Assembly (NCBI RefSeq): GCF_000613885.1
Contig: NZ_BAJV01000023.1
Location: 1-33,268 of the forward strand
Source of the DNA: Asaia prunellae JCM 25354
GTDB taxonomy: Bacteria; Pseudomonadota; Alphaproteobacteria; Acetobacterales; Acetobacteraceae
Reading direction: 5' to 3'
DNA length: 33,268 nucleotides
The notes under the pieces were generated by a model. That model was not told where the DNA came from. It did no database searches and saw only the letters and a list, made by a program, of their open reading frames with translations. A program made the position numbers and the translations under genes. Numbering within the stretch: position 1 is the stretch's first letter; the number at the start of each line of letters is the position of its first letter. Shown in pieces: positions 26,191 through 33,268 of this stretch.

Positions 26191-27593
26191 TCAGCGACCG
26201 ATATCGCGGAGTCTGACACCCTGATTGAGTTTACGCTCGAGAGCTTCCAGAGAAACGCCGCGTGTCTCCGGTACAAAGGCCAGGGTAACAAGAATGAAGA
26301 CGGCGTTCAGAGCGGCGTAAAGCCAGAACGTATGTGACGGGCCAAGGGCGCCAAGCAGGGTAAGGAACGTAGAGCCACAGCCATATTGGCAATCCAGTTG
26401 GTGAAGGTGGAGCAGGCAATACCGAAATCACGACCCTGCAGCGGCTGTACCTCAGCGCAGAGAACCCAGATCAGCGGACCAGCAGAGAATGCAAAGCCGG
26501 TTATGAACAGCAGAAGCACGGCAACGGAGAGATAATGCATGATTGTGCTGGAATCCTGCCCAAAGGAGAGCAGGACAGCGAGAGCCCCCATGCCGATTGC
26601 CATGATGATGAATCCTGCCACCAGCATCGGGCGACGACCCCAGCGATCGACGAAGCCGATAGCGATGAAAGTTGCAAGCATGTTGACGACGCCGACAATG
26701 GCCGTACCCCACAACTGCCCGTCCTGTCCGAAGCCGGCAACCTGAAAGATGCGTGGGGCATAATACATGACCACGTTGATGCCCGTGAGCTGCTGAACGA
26801 TCTGAAGGCCGATCCCGAGCATGACGGAGCGGCGGAAATTCGGATTTTCCAGGAAAAGGGAGAATCCGCGCTGTTTCTGCTTCAGGCCTTCATGGATATC
26901 CCTGATCTCGTTCTCAGCTTCCGAGCGTGAGGCGCGCAATTCTGTCAGCGTATCAAGGGCTTCTTTGTCGCGTCCCCTTAATACCAGCCAGCGTGGACTA
27001 TCCGGAAGAAAAAGCGACCCGACCAGGAAAACGGCGCCCGGTACGGCCACGATGCCGAGCATCCAGCGCCATGCCCCGATATAGGCGAAAAGAGCATCTG
27101 ATACGAAGGCAAGCAGAATGCCAATCGTGATCATGAGCTGGTAGACCGAAATCAGGCTGCCGCGATGCTGTTCATCTGCCACCTCAGAGATGTAGAGCGG
27201 CGCGACAAAGCTCGCGATGCCGATAGCAAGACCAAGAATCGCACGGGCAATGATCAGAACCGTAACAGAATTGGCACCGACGCAGAACAGGGCGCCCACC
27301 ATGAAGAGCACCGCGCTCAGAACCAGAGCGCGCTTGCGCCCGAGTGTATAGGATAGCCGCCCAGCGCCCAGAGCGCCAACAGCAGCGCCGCACATCATCG
27401 AAGAGACAATCCATTCCTGAGCGTGGATGCTCGCATTGAATTCCTTCGTGATGAATCCAAGCGCGCCGGATATCACGCCGATATCGAGCCCGAACATCAA
27501 CCCTGCCACAGCGGCCAGGATTGCTGCGAGCATCATTTTGCCCACCAGTGGAACCTTCGGTTCGACGGTAGAGGAAGGGAAATCATGACTCAT
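26191..27593 (-). CDS. GalP-like sugar:H+ symporter, MFS sugar porter family (frameshifted)
   Basis: Inner-membrane proton-coupled sugar importer with twelve helices. Sequence resembles E. coli GalP throughout: FGLDIGVISGAL in helix 1, PLYISEVADEQHRGSLISVY, SDALFAYIGAWRWMLG, LPDSPRWLVLRGR, QIVQQLTGINVVMYYAPRIF with the sugar-contacting QQLTG and NVVMYYAP, and FVDRWGRRP. The frame breaks after TNWIANMAV. One C missing from the pair at 26375-26376 (G on the coding strand) restores GSTFLTLLGALGPSHTFW and the tail VPETRGVSLEALERKL, giving 467 residues. The start was set at the ATG at 27593 (MSHDFPSS), with AAGG upstream. Substrate is probably galactose, glucose or a similar hexose. Confidence 0.92.
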
Positions 27594-28072
27594 GAAAGAA
27601 AACCTTAGGCGAGAAAACCGGGAGTGTTTCGTGTGAGCCACAGGATTGCCCAACACCATAAATCCCAGATTGGATGTGACATTCTAGCATCCTGAACGTT
27701 ATTTCAAACCAAATTTGCTGTGACCGATAACATTCGCAACGAAGTGTCTCCAATACGGCGCAGAACGCAGGATCCAGTAGCCGTTCAGGTTTCCTTTTGT
27801 CAGTAATGATTAATTTATCATTAAAATCCTCAACTAACGGGAATTTATTAAAATATAACTATCAAGATATCAATTATATTTGAAGCGTCTCAAAATCCAA
27901 ATATAAACAAACAATATAATCCTTACACATTGTGTATTTTATTAATACTAAATATTCAAATTTCATATATCTCTTACAATAAGCCATTCAATAACTACTG
28001 AAGACATTTATAAATCAATCCTTCATTTCTTGTGCAGGCAGTAACGCCTTTTACACAGCAAGGAATGGTGTC
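27594..28072. other. AT-rich intergenic region upstream of the sugar porter and peptide genes
   Basis: About 480 bases with no supportable gene; 27790-28030 is strongly AT rich. It contains an inverted repeat TAATGAT, six bases, ATCATTA at 27804-27823. Promoters of both divergent genes must lie here. The low GC continues into the peptide gene and the first half of the GGDEF gene, suggesting a segment of different origin. Confidence 0.55.
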
Positions 28073-28288
28073 ATGAAAATTTTTTCGTTTGGCTTTGGTG
28101 CTCTTTCTGTTTTTCTTCTGGCCGGTTCAATCGTGACCACAAACCACAGCAAAGCAGCATCGGGACTGTCCTTGGCTGCAGGTCATAGTGTTGGAACACA
28201 GGTCGCTGTGACGGGACCCCGTCCCCCTAAAGGCCAGACTGTGGATCCGTGCAATATTAACGGTTACTGTGTTGCGGAAAACGGATAA
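28073..28288 (+). CDS. Small secreted peptide with two cysteines (71 residues)
   Basis: AAGGA lies eight bases before the ATG. The first 30 residues form a signal peptide (MKIFSFGFGALSVFLLAGSI, cleavage near SKA-A). The mature product of about 42 residues is Gly/Ser/Val rich and ends with DPCNINGYCVAENG, where the two cysteines could form a small loop. No family is recognised. It precedes, by 117 bases and with no visible terminator, a membrane sensor with a large periplasmic propeller domain, so it could be a ligand or accessory of that sensor. This is conjecture from position only. Confidence 0.62.
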   Translation: MKIFSFGFGALSVFLLAGSIVTTNHSKAASGLSLAAGHSVGTQVAVTGPRPPKGQTVDPCNINGYCVAENG

Positions 28289-28405
28289 TATCATCTGTTT
28301 CTAACGACCAGCCCGAGAAAACAGCTTAGGGTGTGATCGAGCGGATTACAGCTAGTTGTTGAGGGGCTGCCACTGAACTCCGAACGGACAAAAACCTCAG
28401 ACAAG

Positions 28406-31339
28406 GTGGCTATCAAGGCATTGCTGATAGCTGTCTTTGTCTGTGTCCGTTTTGGTGTAGGCAAGATCGGTTATTTCTTGCCACTGTTGGCATGCGCTGT
28501 TTTTTCAGGGCAAGCGCGATCTGACGATATTGCGCTTTCCATGCAGCGATATGCCAAGCAAGACGGAATAGATAACTCCTATATATTTAATATGGCGCAG
28601 GATCGGCAAGGATATCTCTATGTATCCACTCGGCGGTCTGTATATTTTTTTTCAGGATCAAGATTTTACCAGGTCGGTTTGCAGAATATTTCAGATAGTT
28701 CAAACCGGGCAGTAATTGTGAGGCTATTGCCTGATGGAAGAATACTTTTATTTCAGGGGCATGAGGTTAAAGTATCTACTGGATTGACGTCAGTGAGATC
28801 GTCTCCGCTTACTTTATCGTTTCAGAAATTACGCCTTGAACATATTCGTCAGGTTCAGGATGTTTTTCGGGATCGGGCGCGCATCATGGTTGTTGATAGT
28901 CGTGGCCTTCGCGAATGTAACATCACCAATGAACCTGCCTTGTCATGTAAGAATGATATTGTGGCAGGAACCAAAGGAAGTGCAATTTATCAGCTTGGGG
29001 ATAGAACAGTTTTTATTGCGGAAGGGTCTTCCGTTCTGCGTGATATTGATGGAAGAGAAATAATAGACGTTGCGAAATCACAAAGGCCCAAAACCGCACC
29101 TAGTGACCATGTTGAGAACAGTCTTTATTTCTTGCGAGACAGGCACTTGTACCTTCCTGACGGGAAGGGAAATTTTCCTAGTGCTCCTGTTGATTGGTCG
29201 TTCGATTCCGCGCAACTTCTGGATCGCCCGAGTTTTGCAGTGGGTTCTTCTGATACAAAAGTCTTTTTTGACGGGACCTGGTTGCGTAGTTTTAACGGAT
29301 CTTACTGGAGTTTCCTGAATTACGATCTGAGCCGTGAACAGGATCTTTTTTTTGCTTTTGTAGACAGAAACAATCAGCTCTGGACAGAGCAGGACTCGGT
29401 TGAACTTGATAAAATGGTTGGATGGGGAGACTGGGAAAACTTCGATCCTCATAATATCCGGTCGGTATGGTCCGTATTACCAAATGGTGCAGAACAGGTA
29501 ATCTTTACCGGACAGGGGCTTTATTCATTTAGCAGACACGTGCTCGGCAAGCAGATTAAAAACGGGAACTATTTTTTTGCTGAGCGTGACGGACAGAATG
29601 CATTCTGGGCTCCGGTCGATGACAAGGCTCTCTTGCATTGTATTCACATAAAGAACGATTTGACCTGCGACCGTAGTTTTGCTGTCGAGCGCGTGACCGG
29701 TCTGGCGTTTTCAGCCAAAACCTCCACGCTGTGGATTGCGTCAGACGATGGCTTGTTGCGTTGGTCGAAAGACCGCCCTGAACACCTGATGCCTGTTCTT
29801 GATACGCATGGGACTTCTCTCAAGATGGCATCAACCGCTGTCGCATTGAGGGAGGGACGTGTACCCTGGGCTATTATCGGAAATATGCTGTATCGGCAGG
29901 ATCAGAACGGATATTTTCTTCCGGTCGTTACTCACTGGCCAAATGCTCTCGCTTTTATGCCTCTTGTGATACGATTCTCTTCGAAAAACGACTTATGGAT
30001 CGGAGGGGTTAGGGCTCGTAATGGGCTTCTGCATTTAAGGTTGGACGGAGATCGTGTTGCCAAAATAGATCAGGTTGACCCGGCGCTTGTCGGTTCCGAA
30101 CTTGTTTTCAGTCTGCTCTGGGACACAAGGCACCGGCTCTGGGTTGGTACGGAAAATGGTCTTGCAGGATTTGATGGACATCAATGGATCAGGGTAACCA
30201 AGGATGATGGTCTGATCTCGGCGAATATCAACCAGCAGGGTCTGTCCGAAGATCAGGATGGTACAATCTGGATCACCACGTCTCGCGGCGTTTCCCATCT
30301 GATGCATCCTGAACATCTCTTTCTCAAGCAAAACCTGAATCCTGTTTTCGTCAAGGTTATGCTGGGGGAAAGATTATTGCCTGAAAAGGCTGTGTCTTAT
30401 ACGCGTGATCCTCTTATGATCACCCTAGGCACGCTTAATACGGCGCTCGCCTCCACGAGCTATTATCGCTACCGTCTGGATGGTGTGGATCAGAACTGGA
30501 TCACGACTACCACGGGGGAGATCCGGTACAATTTTGTGCCGCCTGGCCATTCACGGCTGATCGTTCAGGCATTGAATGATAACCGGAATCTGGTTTCCGA
30601 TCCTATTGTGCTCGAGATCAGAATGGAGCGCCCCTGGTGGAGCAATTGGCCTCTCATCGCACTTTATATACTGTCGGTTGTAGGGCTGCCTTACACGCTT
30701 AACAAGCTGCGCTTTCGCTATCTGATGAAGCGTCAGCGCCGTCTTGAAGCGCTGGTCGAGGAGCGTACGATGGAGATGCGTGCAGCTCAGGCGGCGCTGG
30801 AGCAACAGGCGCGTCAGGATGGGCTGACAAAGCTTATGAATCGCCGCACTGCGGAAGCCAGTGTCAAAAGGCTTCTCGAGAAACTGTCCCGTCCGGATGA
30901 TCTGGGAATTATGCAGTCAGCCACGCTGGCGTTATTTGATATCGATTATTTCAAGTCGATCAATGATCGCTTCGGCCATGCTATAGGAGATGAAATCCTG
31001 ACGGGAATTGGCGCGCGTCTGTTACAGGCAAAGCGACAGGAGGAGATAATCGGACGGTATGGCGGCGAGGAGTTTCTGATTGTTGTGCAGGGTGACTTTG
31101 TCGAGGCTAAAGCCCGTATAACCGCACTGCTGGCTGTGTTGAGTGATGTGCCGTTTGAAACAAAAGCCGGCACATTATCGATAGGGTGTAGCGCCGGTAT
31201 TGCGCGTACTCGACCGGAGGAAGCCTGGGAGGATGCGCTGGAACGTGCGGATCAGGCGCTATACAAGGCCAAGATCGAAGGGCGAAGCCGTATTATCGTC
31301 AGTGAACGAGACCAAGACGATGAGGACTATCCAGGCTAA
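28406..31339 (+). CDS. Membrane sensor diguanylate cyclase: periplasmic beta-propeller, Y_Y_Y domain, GGDEF
   Basis: 977 residues. A signal/anchor region (LPLLACAVFSGQA, near 30-45) leads to a long periplasmic part built like the two-component-regulator propeller, with repeats such as RLWVGTENGLAGFDGHQW (about 576) and TIWITTSRGVSHL (about 620). A Y_Y_Y domain (YYRYRLDGVDQNW, about 680-740), one transmembrane helix (LIALYILSVVGLPYTL, about 747-765), a coiled linker (RRLEALVEERTMEMRAAQAA) and a GGDEF domain (804-977) follow. GGEEF at 886-890 is intact, so c-di-GMP synthesis is expected. The inhibitory site reads RQEE (877-880), RxxE instead of RxxD. The start GTG is uncertain; a TTG five codons on is possible. 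Its 5' half is AT rich. It ends antisense to apaG. Confidence 0.88.
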   Translation: MAIKALLIAVFVCVRFGVGKIGYFLPLLACAVFSGQARSDDIALSMQRYAKQDGIDNSYIFNMAQDRQGYLYVSTRRSVYFFSGSRFYQVGLQNISDSSNRAVIVRLLPDGRILLFQGHEVKVSTGLTSVRSSPLTLSFQKLRLEHIRQVQDVFRDRARIMVVDSRGLRECNITNEPALSCKNDIVAGTKGSAIYQLGDRTVFIAEGSSVLRDIDGREIIDVAKSQRPKTAPSDHVENSLYFLRDRHLYLPDGKGNFPSAPVDWSFDSAQLLDRPSFAVGSSDTKVFFDGTWLRSFNGSYWSFLNYDLSREQDLFFAFVDRNNQLWTEQDSVELDKMVGWGDWENFDPHNIRSVWSVLPNGAEQVIFTGQGLYSFSRHVLGKQIKNGNYFFAERDGQNAFWAPVDDKALLHCIHIKNDLTCDRSFAVERVTGLAFSAKTSTLWIASDDGLLRWSKDRPEHLMPVLDTHGTSLKMASTAVALREGRVPWAIIGNMLYRQDQNGYFLPVVTHWPNALAFMPLVIRFSSKNDLWIGGVRARNGLLHLRLDGDRVAKIDQVDPALVGSELVFSLLWDTRHRLWVGTENGLAGFDGHQWIRVTKDDGLISANINQQGLSEDQDGTIWITTSRGVSHLMHPEHLFLKQNLNPVFVKVMLGERLLPEKAVSYTRDPLMITLGTLNTALASTSYYRYRLDGVDQNWITTTTGEIRYNFVPPGHSRLIVQALNDNRNLVSDPIVLEIRMERPWWSNWPLIALYILSVVGLPYTLNKLRFRYLMKRQRRLEALVEERTMEMRAAQAALEQQARQDGLTKLMNRRTAEASVKRLLEKLSRPDDLGIMQSATLALFDIDYFKSINDRFGHAIGDEILTGIGARLLQAKRQEEIIGRYGGEEFLIVVQGDFVEAKARITALLAVLSDVPFETKAGTLSIGCSAGIARTRPEEAWEDALERADQALYKAKIEGRSRIIVSERDQDDEDYPG

Positions 31340-31772
31340 AGGCCGGAATCTTCACTTCGAAACGCTCTGATGTTGCAGGGATGATCATGTGATAAACCCC
31401 GCGCATAAAGCCGCATGGCGTAGGCAGGGCAACACCTGATGTATATTCGAAAATCTCGTTCGCAACCAGAACAGGCTGCTCTCCGACTACTCCTTCACCA
31501 TGTATATGATCGGTCTTGCCGCGCCCATCAGTGATTTCCCATGAGCGGCTCACTAACTGGATTGTTTCAGTGCTGCCGTTTTCGATGCAGATATGATAAG
31601 CCCAGGCATGGTGATGCTCTTCTGGCTGAGACTGGTCTTCAAGCCAGAAAATGCGCACCGCTACAGTGATATTTCTTGTTACCGCCTCATAACGCGGTGC
31701 CGCTTCCATGGCCTCCGCGAGGCTCGATTCCGGATCCGCCATAAGGCGGGGAGGGGCGGGCTTGTGCGACAT
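31299..31772 (-). CDS. apaG: ApaG domain protein
   Basis: 157 residues, about 25 longer than E. coli ApaG because of an N-terminal extension. The fibronectin-like ApaG fold is seen from ITVAVRIFWLEDQSQPEEHH onward: WAYHICIENGSTETIQLVSRSWEITDG, HIHGEGVVGEQPVL, FEYTSGVALPTPCGFMRG, YHMI, then FEVKIPAFSLDSP. The biochemical role is unsettled; a link to Co2+ resistance and diadenosine tetraphosphate is reported for the family. The start ATG at 31772 has AAGG upstream, but also sits in the loop of a 7-bp hairpin. Internal ATGs giving MADPESS or MEAAPRY are alternatives. It follows metZ by 36 bases and likely shares its riboswitch-controlled transcript. The last 41 bases overlap the GGDEF gene on the other strand. 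Confidence 0.9.
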   Translation of the reverse strand: MSHKPAPPRLMADPESSLAEAMEAAPRYEAVTRNITVAVRIFWLEDQSQPEEHHHAWAYHICIENGSTETIQLVSRSWEITDGRGKTDHIHGEGVVGEQPVLVANEIFEYTSGVALPTPCGFMRGVYHMIIPATSERFEVKIPAFSLDSPHRLGLVH

Positions 31773-31779
31773 GCCCGCC
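31755..31779 (-). promoter_or_regulatory. Hairpin enclosing the apaG start codon
   Basis: GGCGGGC and GCCCGCC pair across an 11-base loop that contains the apaG ATG; no U-tract follows, so it is not a standard terminator. It could reduce apaG translation or attenuate metZ read-through. Confidence 0.4.
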
Positions 31780-31808
31780 TTGTAGGCTCATGAGGGTGGA
31801 AAAAGCAA

Positions 31809-32996
31809 TCAACCATTCAATGCAGCAAGACCGCGAGCGAGATCGGCGATCAGATCCTGACTGTCTTCCAGCCCGACTGAAAGACGAATAGCGCCGTCGG
31901 TAATGCCGAGGCGTGCGCGTTCGGCGGCGTCGACTTTCGAATGGGTTGTGGTGGCGGGGTGCGTCGCCAGAGAGCGTGCATCACCCAGATTGTTCGAAAT
32001 GGCAATCAGCCTGAACGCGTTGAGGAATCGAAAGGCAGCTTCCTTGCCCCCCTCAACCTCGAAGGCAACCAGTGAACCGCCATTGCTCATCTGCTTGTCA
32101 ACCAGAGCCCGTTGTGGATGCGAGGCAAGACCAGGATAGGCAATACGTGCAATACCCGGTGCGTTCTCCAGGAATTGCGCGACGGCATGAGCATTCGCGG
32201 CCATGGCATTGACGCGCAAAGGGAGGGTCTCAATACCTTTGAGCAGAACCCATGCATTGAAGGGTGAAAGTGCATTGCCGGTATTACGGGTAAAGGGTTG
32301 CAGGACCTCTTCAATCCATTTCTTTGTGCCCAGTACAGCTCCGCCAAGCACCCGACCCTGGCCGTCAATATGCTTGGTGCAGGAATACAGAACGACATCG
32401 GCGCCAAGCGCCAGAGGTTTCTGTCCTATGGGTGATGCGAAAACGTTATCGACCATCAGGAGCGCGCCGGCCTTATGGGCCAACGTGGCTATACGCTCGA
32501 TGTCAAGAATATCGAGCATCGGGTTGGACGGGGTTTCGATCAGGACCGCGCCGGTTGGTACAGAGAGGGCATCTTCCCATGCCGTCCAGTCATCACCGTC
32601 AACAAGAACAGTTTCAATGCCGTATCTGGGGAGAAGTGTGGTGACGATCCAGTAGCAGGAGCCAAAAAGAGCCCGCGATGCTACGACACGATCACCCTGT
32701 TTGAGATGAGAGAGTAAAGCTGAGGAAACGGCGCCCATGCCACTTGCGGTTACAATGCAGGCTTCGGCACCTTCGAGAAGAGCCAGTTTGGTCTGCAGGG
32801 CGTCAGTGGTCGGGTTGCCAAAACGCGAATACTGATAATGTGCGACATCGCCCGTAAAAGTTGCAGCAGCCTGTTCGGCATTGTCATACACAAAGCCCGA
32901 GGTCAGGAAGATTGCCTCACTGGTTTCACCATGTTCAGTACGGCTGATATCCTGATGCAGCAGCTTTGTAGAGGGGCCGTAAGAGTGTTCGGTCAT
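31809..32996 (-). CDS. metZ: O-succinylhomoserine sulfhydrylase
   Basis: 395 residues, a PLP enzyme of the Cys/Met metabolism family that makes homocysteine from O-succinylhomoserine and sulphide. Motifs: YQYSRFGNPT, EGAEACIVTASGMGAVSSAL, LIETPSNPMLDILDI, VDNVFASPIGQKPLALGADVV, and the Schiff-base lysine K208 in SCTKHIDGQGR. The FGSCYW and NTGNALSPFNAWVLLKG segments resemble MetZ more than cystathionine gamma-synthase or MetY. Start is the ATG at 32996 with GGAG nine bases upstream; the frame remains open to 33068, but that is leader. A SAM-II riboswitch in the leader fits a methionine gene. apaG follows closely. Confidence 0.92.
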   Translation of the reverse strand: MTEHSYGPSTKLLHQDISRTEHGETSEAIFLTSGFVYDNAEQAAATFTGDVAHYQYSRFGNPTTDALQTKLALLEGAEACIVTASGMGAVSSALLSHLKQGDRVVASRALFGSCYWIVTTLLPRYGIETVLVDGDDWTAWEDALSVPTGAVLIETPSNPMLDILDIERIATLAHKAGALLMVDNVFASPIGQKPLALGADVVLYSCTKHIDGQGRVLGGAVLGTKKWIEEVLQPFTRNTGNALSPFNAWVLLKGIETLPLRVNAMAANAHAVAQFLENAPGIARIAYPGLASHPQRALVDKQMSNGGSLVAFEVEGGKEAAFRFLNAFRLIAISNNLGDARSLATHPATTTHSKVDAAERARLGITDGAIRLSVGLEDSQDLIADLARGLAALNG

Positions 32997-33068
32997 GGGA
33001 AAACGCTCCAAAATGCATCCGGGTAATCGATGCGATTCTGGCCGTGGAAAACCTGGAATGTAAAACAC

Positions 33069-33132
33069 TCCGGGCCTCTTTAGCGCTGTTGTTTAGCCTC
33101 GCCGCAATCCGGCCTTTCAAATCGCGAGGGAT
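33069..33132 (-). ncRNA. SAM-II riboswitch in the metZ leader
   Basis: On the minus strand CCUCGC (33124-33129) pairs with GCGAGG (33097-33102) as P1, enclosing GAUUUGAAA and GGAUUGC. Downstream follow the conserved CUAAACAACAGCGCUAAAGA and a GGCC (33073-33076) that can pair with the loop GGCC (33111-33114), forming the H-type pseudoknot. The GAUUU, UUGC and GCUAAA elements are characteristic of SAM-II (SAM_alpha) RNAs, which occur in front of met genes in Alphaproteobacteria. High S-adenosylmethionine should lower metZ-apaG expression. Confidence 0.9.
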
Positions 33133-33158
33133 ACCCTCTCTAGGAAGGTAACCCTCAG

Positions 33159-33188
33159 ACTATGCACAAGGCTTGGTCGTTCCGTCAA
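33159..33188 (-). promoter_or_regulatory. Probable promoter of metZ-apaG
   Basis: TTGACG and CATAGT (minus strand) lie 18 bp apart. The -10 element lies about 30 bases before the riboswitch P1 stem, the distance expected for a transcript starting just before the aptamer. Confidence 0.5.
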
Positions 33189-33240
33189 CCAGGGCAGTAC
33201 AATTGCATCGAAATGGAAGTTGCGCTAAAGAAAAAGCAAT

Positions 33241-33268
33241 GCGGGTGTAGTTCAATGGTAGAACGGCA
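33241..33268 (+). tRNA. tRNA-Gly, 5' part only (cut by window end)
   Basis: GCGGGTGTAGTTCAATGGTA followed by GAACGGCA is the acceptor stem and D-arm of alphaproteobacterial tRNA-Gly. The anticodon lies beyond the window, so GCC versus other Gly anticodons cannot be decided. The upstream TACAAT at 33198-33203 may be its -10 element. Confidence 0.85.

Noticed and set aside
32997-33068. N-terminal extension of MetZ
   Set aside because: It lies in the riboswitch expression platform, and the ATG at 32996 has its own ribosome site and the usual family start.
1-33268. CRISPR array, prophage or conjugative element
   Set aside because: No regularly spaced repeats, integrase, structural phage genes or transfer genes were seen.

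Overview
The window looks like chromosome of an acetic acid bacterium (Acetobacteraceae, Alphaproteobacteria). This is inferred from moderately high GC, an ATP12-type F1 assembly chaperone gene, a fused ispDF gene and a SAM-II riboswitch in front of metZ. No phage, insertion sequence, CRISPR array or rRNA could be supported. The window opens inside an FMN-binding protein gene and closes 28 bases into a tRNA-Gly gene.

Layout. 1-2926: end of a pyridoxamine-phosphate-oxidase-like gene, a LacI-type regulator, and a divergent phytanoyl-CoA-dioxygenase-like gene. 2927-3401: AT-rich intergenic region with a palindrome and 9-bp tandem repeats. 3402-8052: a tight operon encoding an HDAC-fold deacylase, a class III PLP enzyme of the ammoniophospholyase type, an APH-fold small-molecule kinase, an MFS transporter and a possible remnant of an N-formylglutamate amidohydrolase gene. 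This reads as an unassigned catabolic module: deacylate, phosphorylate a hydroxyl, eliminate ammonia and phosphate. 8169-9639: a nickel/iron-type regulon, with a PadR regulator bearing a His-rich N-terminus, a siderophore-interacting flavin reductase and a perfect 20-bp palindrome as probable operator. 9731-12574: a semialdehyde dehydrogenase, an EcsC-family protein and a 54-residue membrane protein. 12681-15590: aat, two tandem secreted paralogs, a Gly/Pro-rich exported protein and a Bcp peroxiredoxin. 15606-24461: a YhdP-like AsmA-family protein, then a translationally coupled run rarA - pseudouridine synthase - AsmA - ATP12. 24607-26086: a 57-residue membrane protein and ispDF. 26191-27593: a GalP-like sugar porter. 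27594-31339: an AT-rich stretch with a small secreted peptide gene followed by a large periplasmic-propeller diguanylate cyclase. 31299-33188: metZ-apaG behind a SAM-II riboswitch.

A striking property is that nine genes (HDAC-like, aminotransferase-like, MFS, siderophore-interacting protein, aat, YhdP-like, rarA, AsmA, sugar porter) are each split over two frames by single-base length changes, ten in all with two in rarA. In every case adding or removing one base in a short homopolymer restores a full-length protein of normal size and a total length divisible by three. This points to unpolished sequence or recent decay. Coordinates for these genes are given for the repaired full-length gene, and the lesion is stated in each entry.
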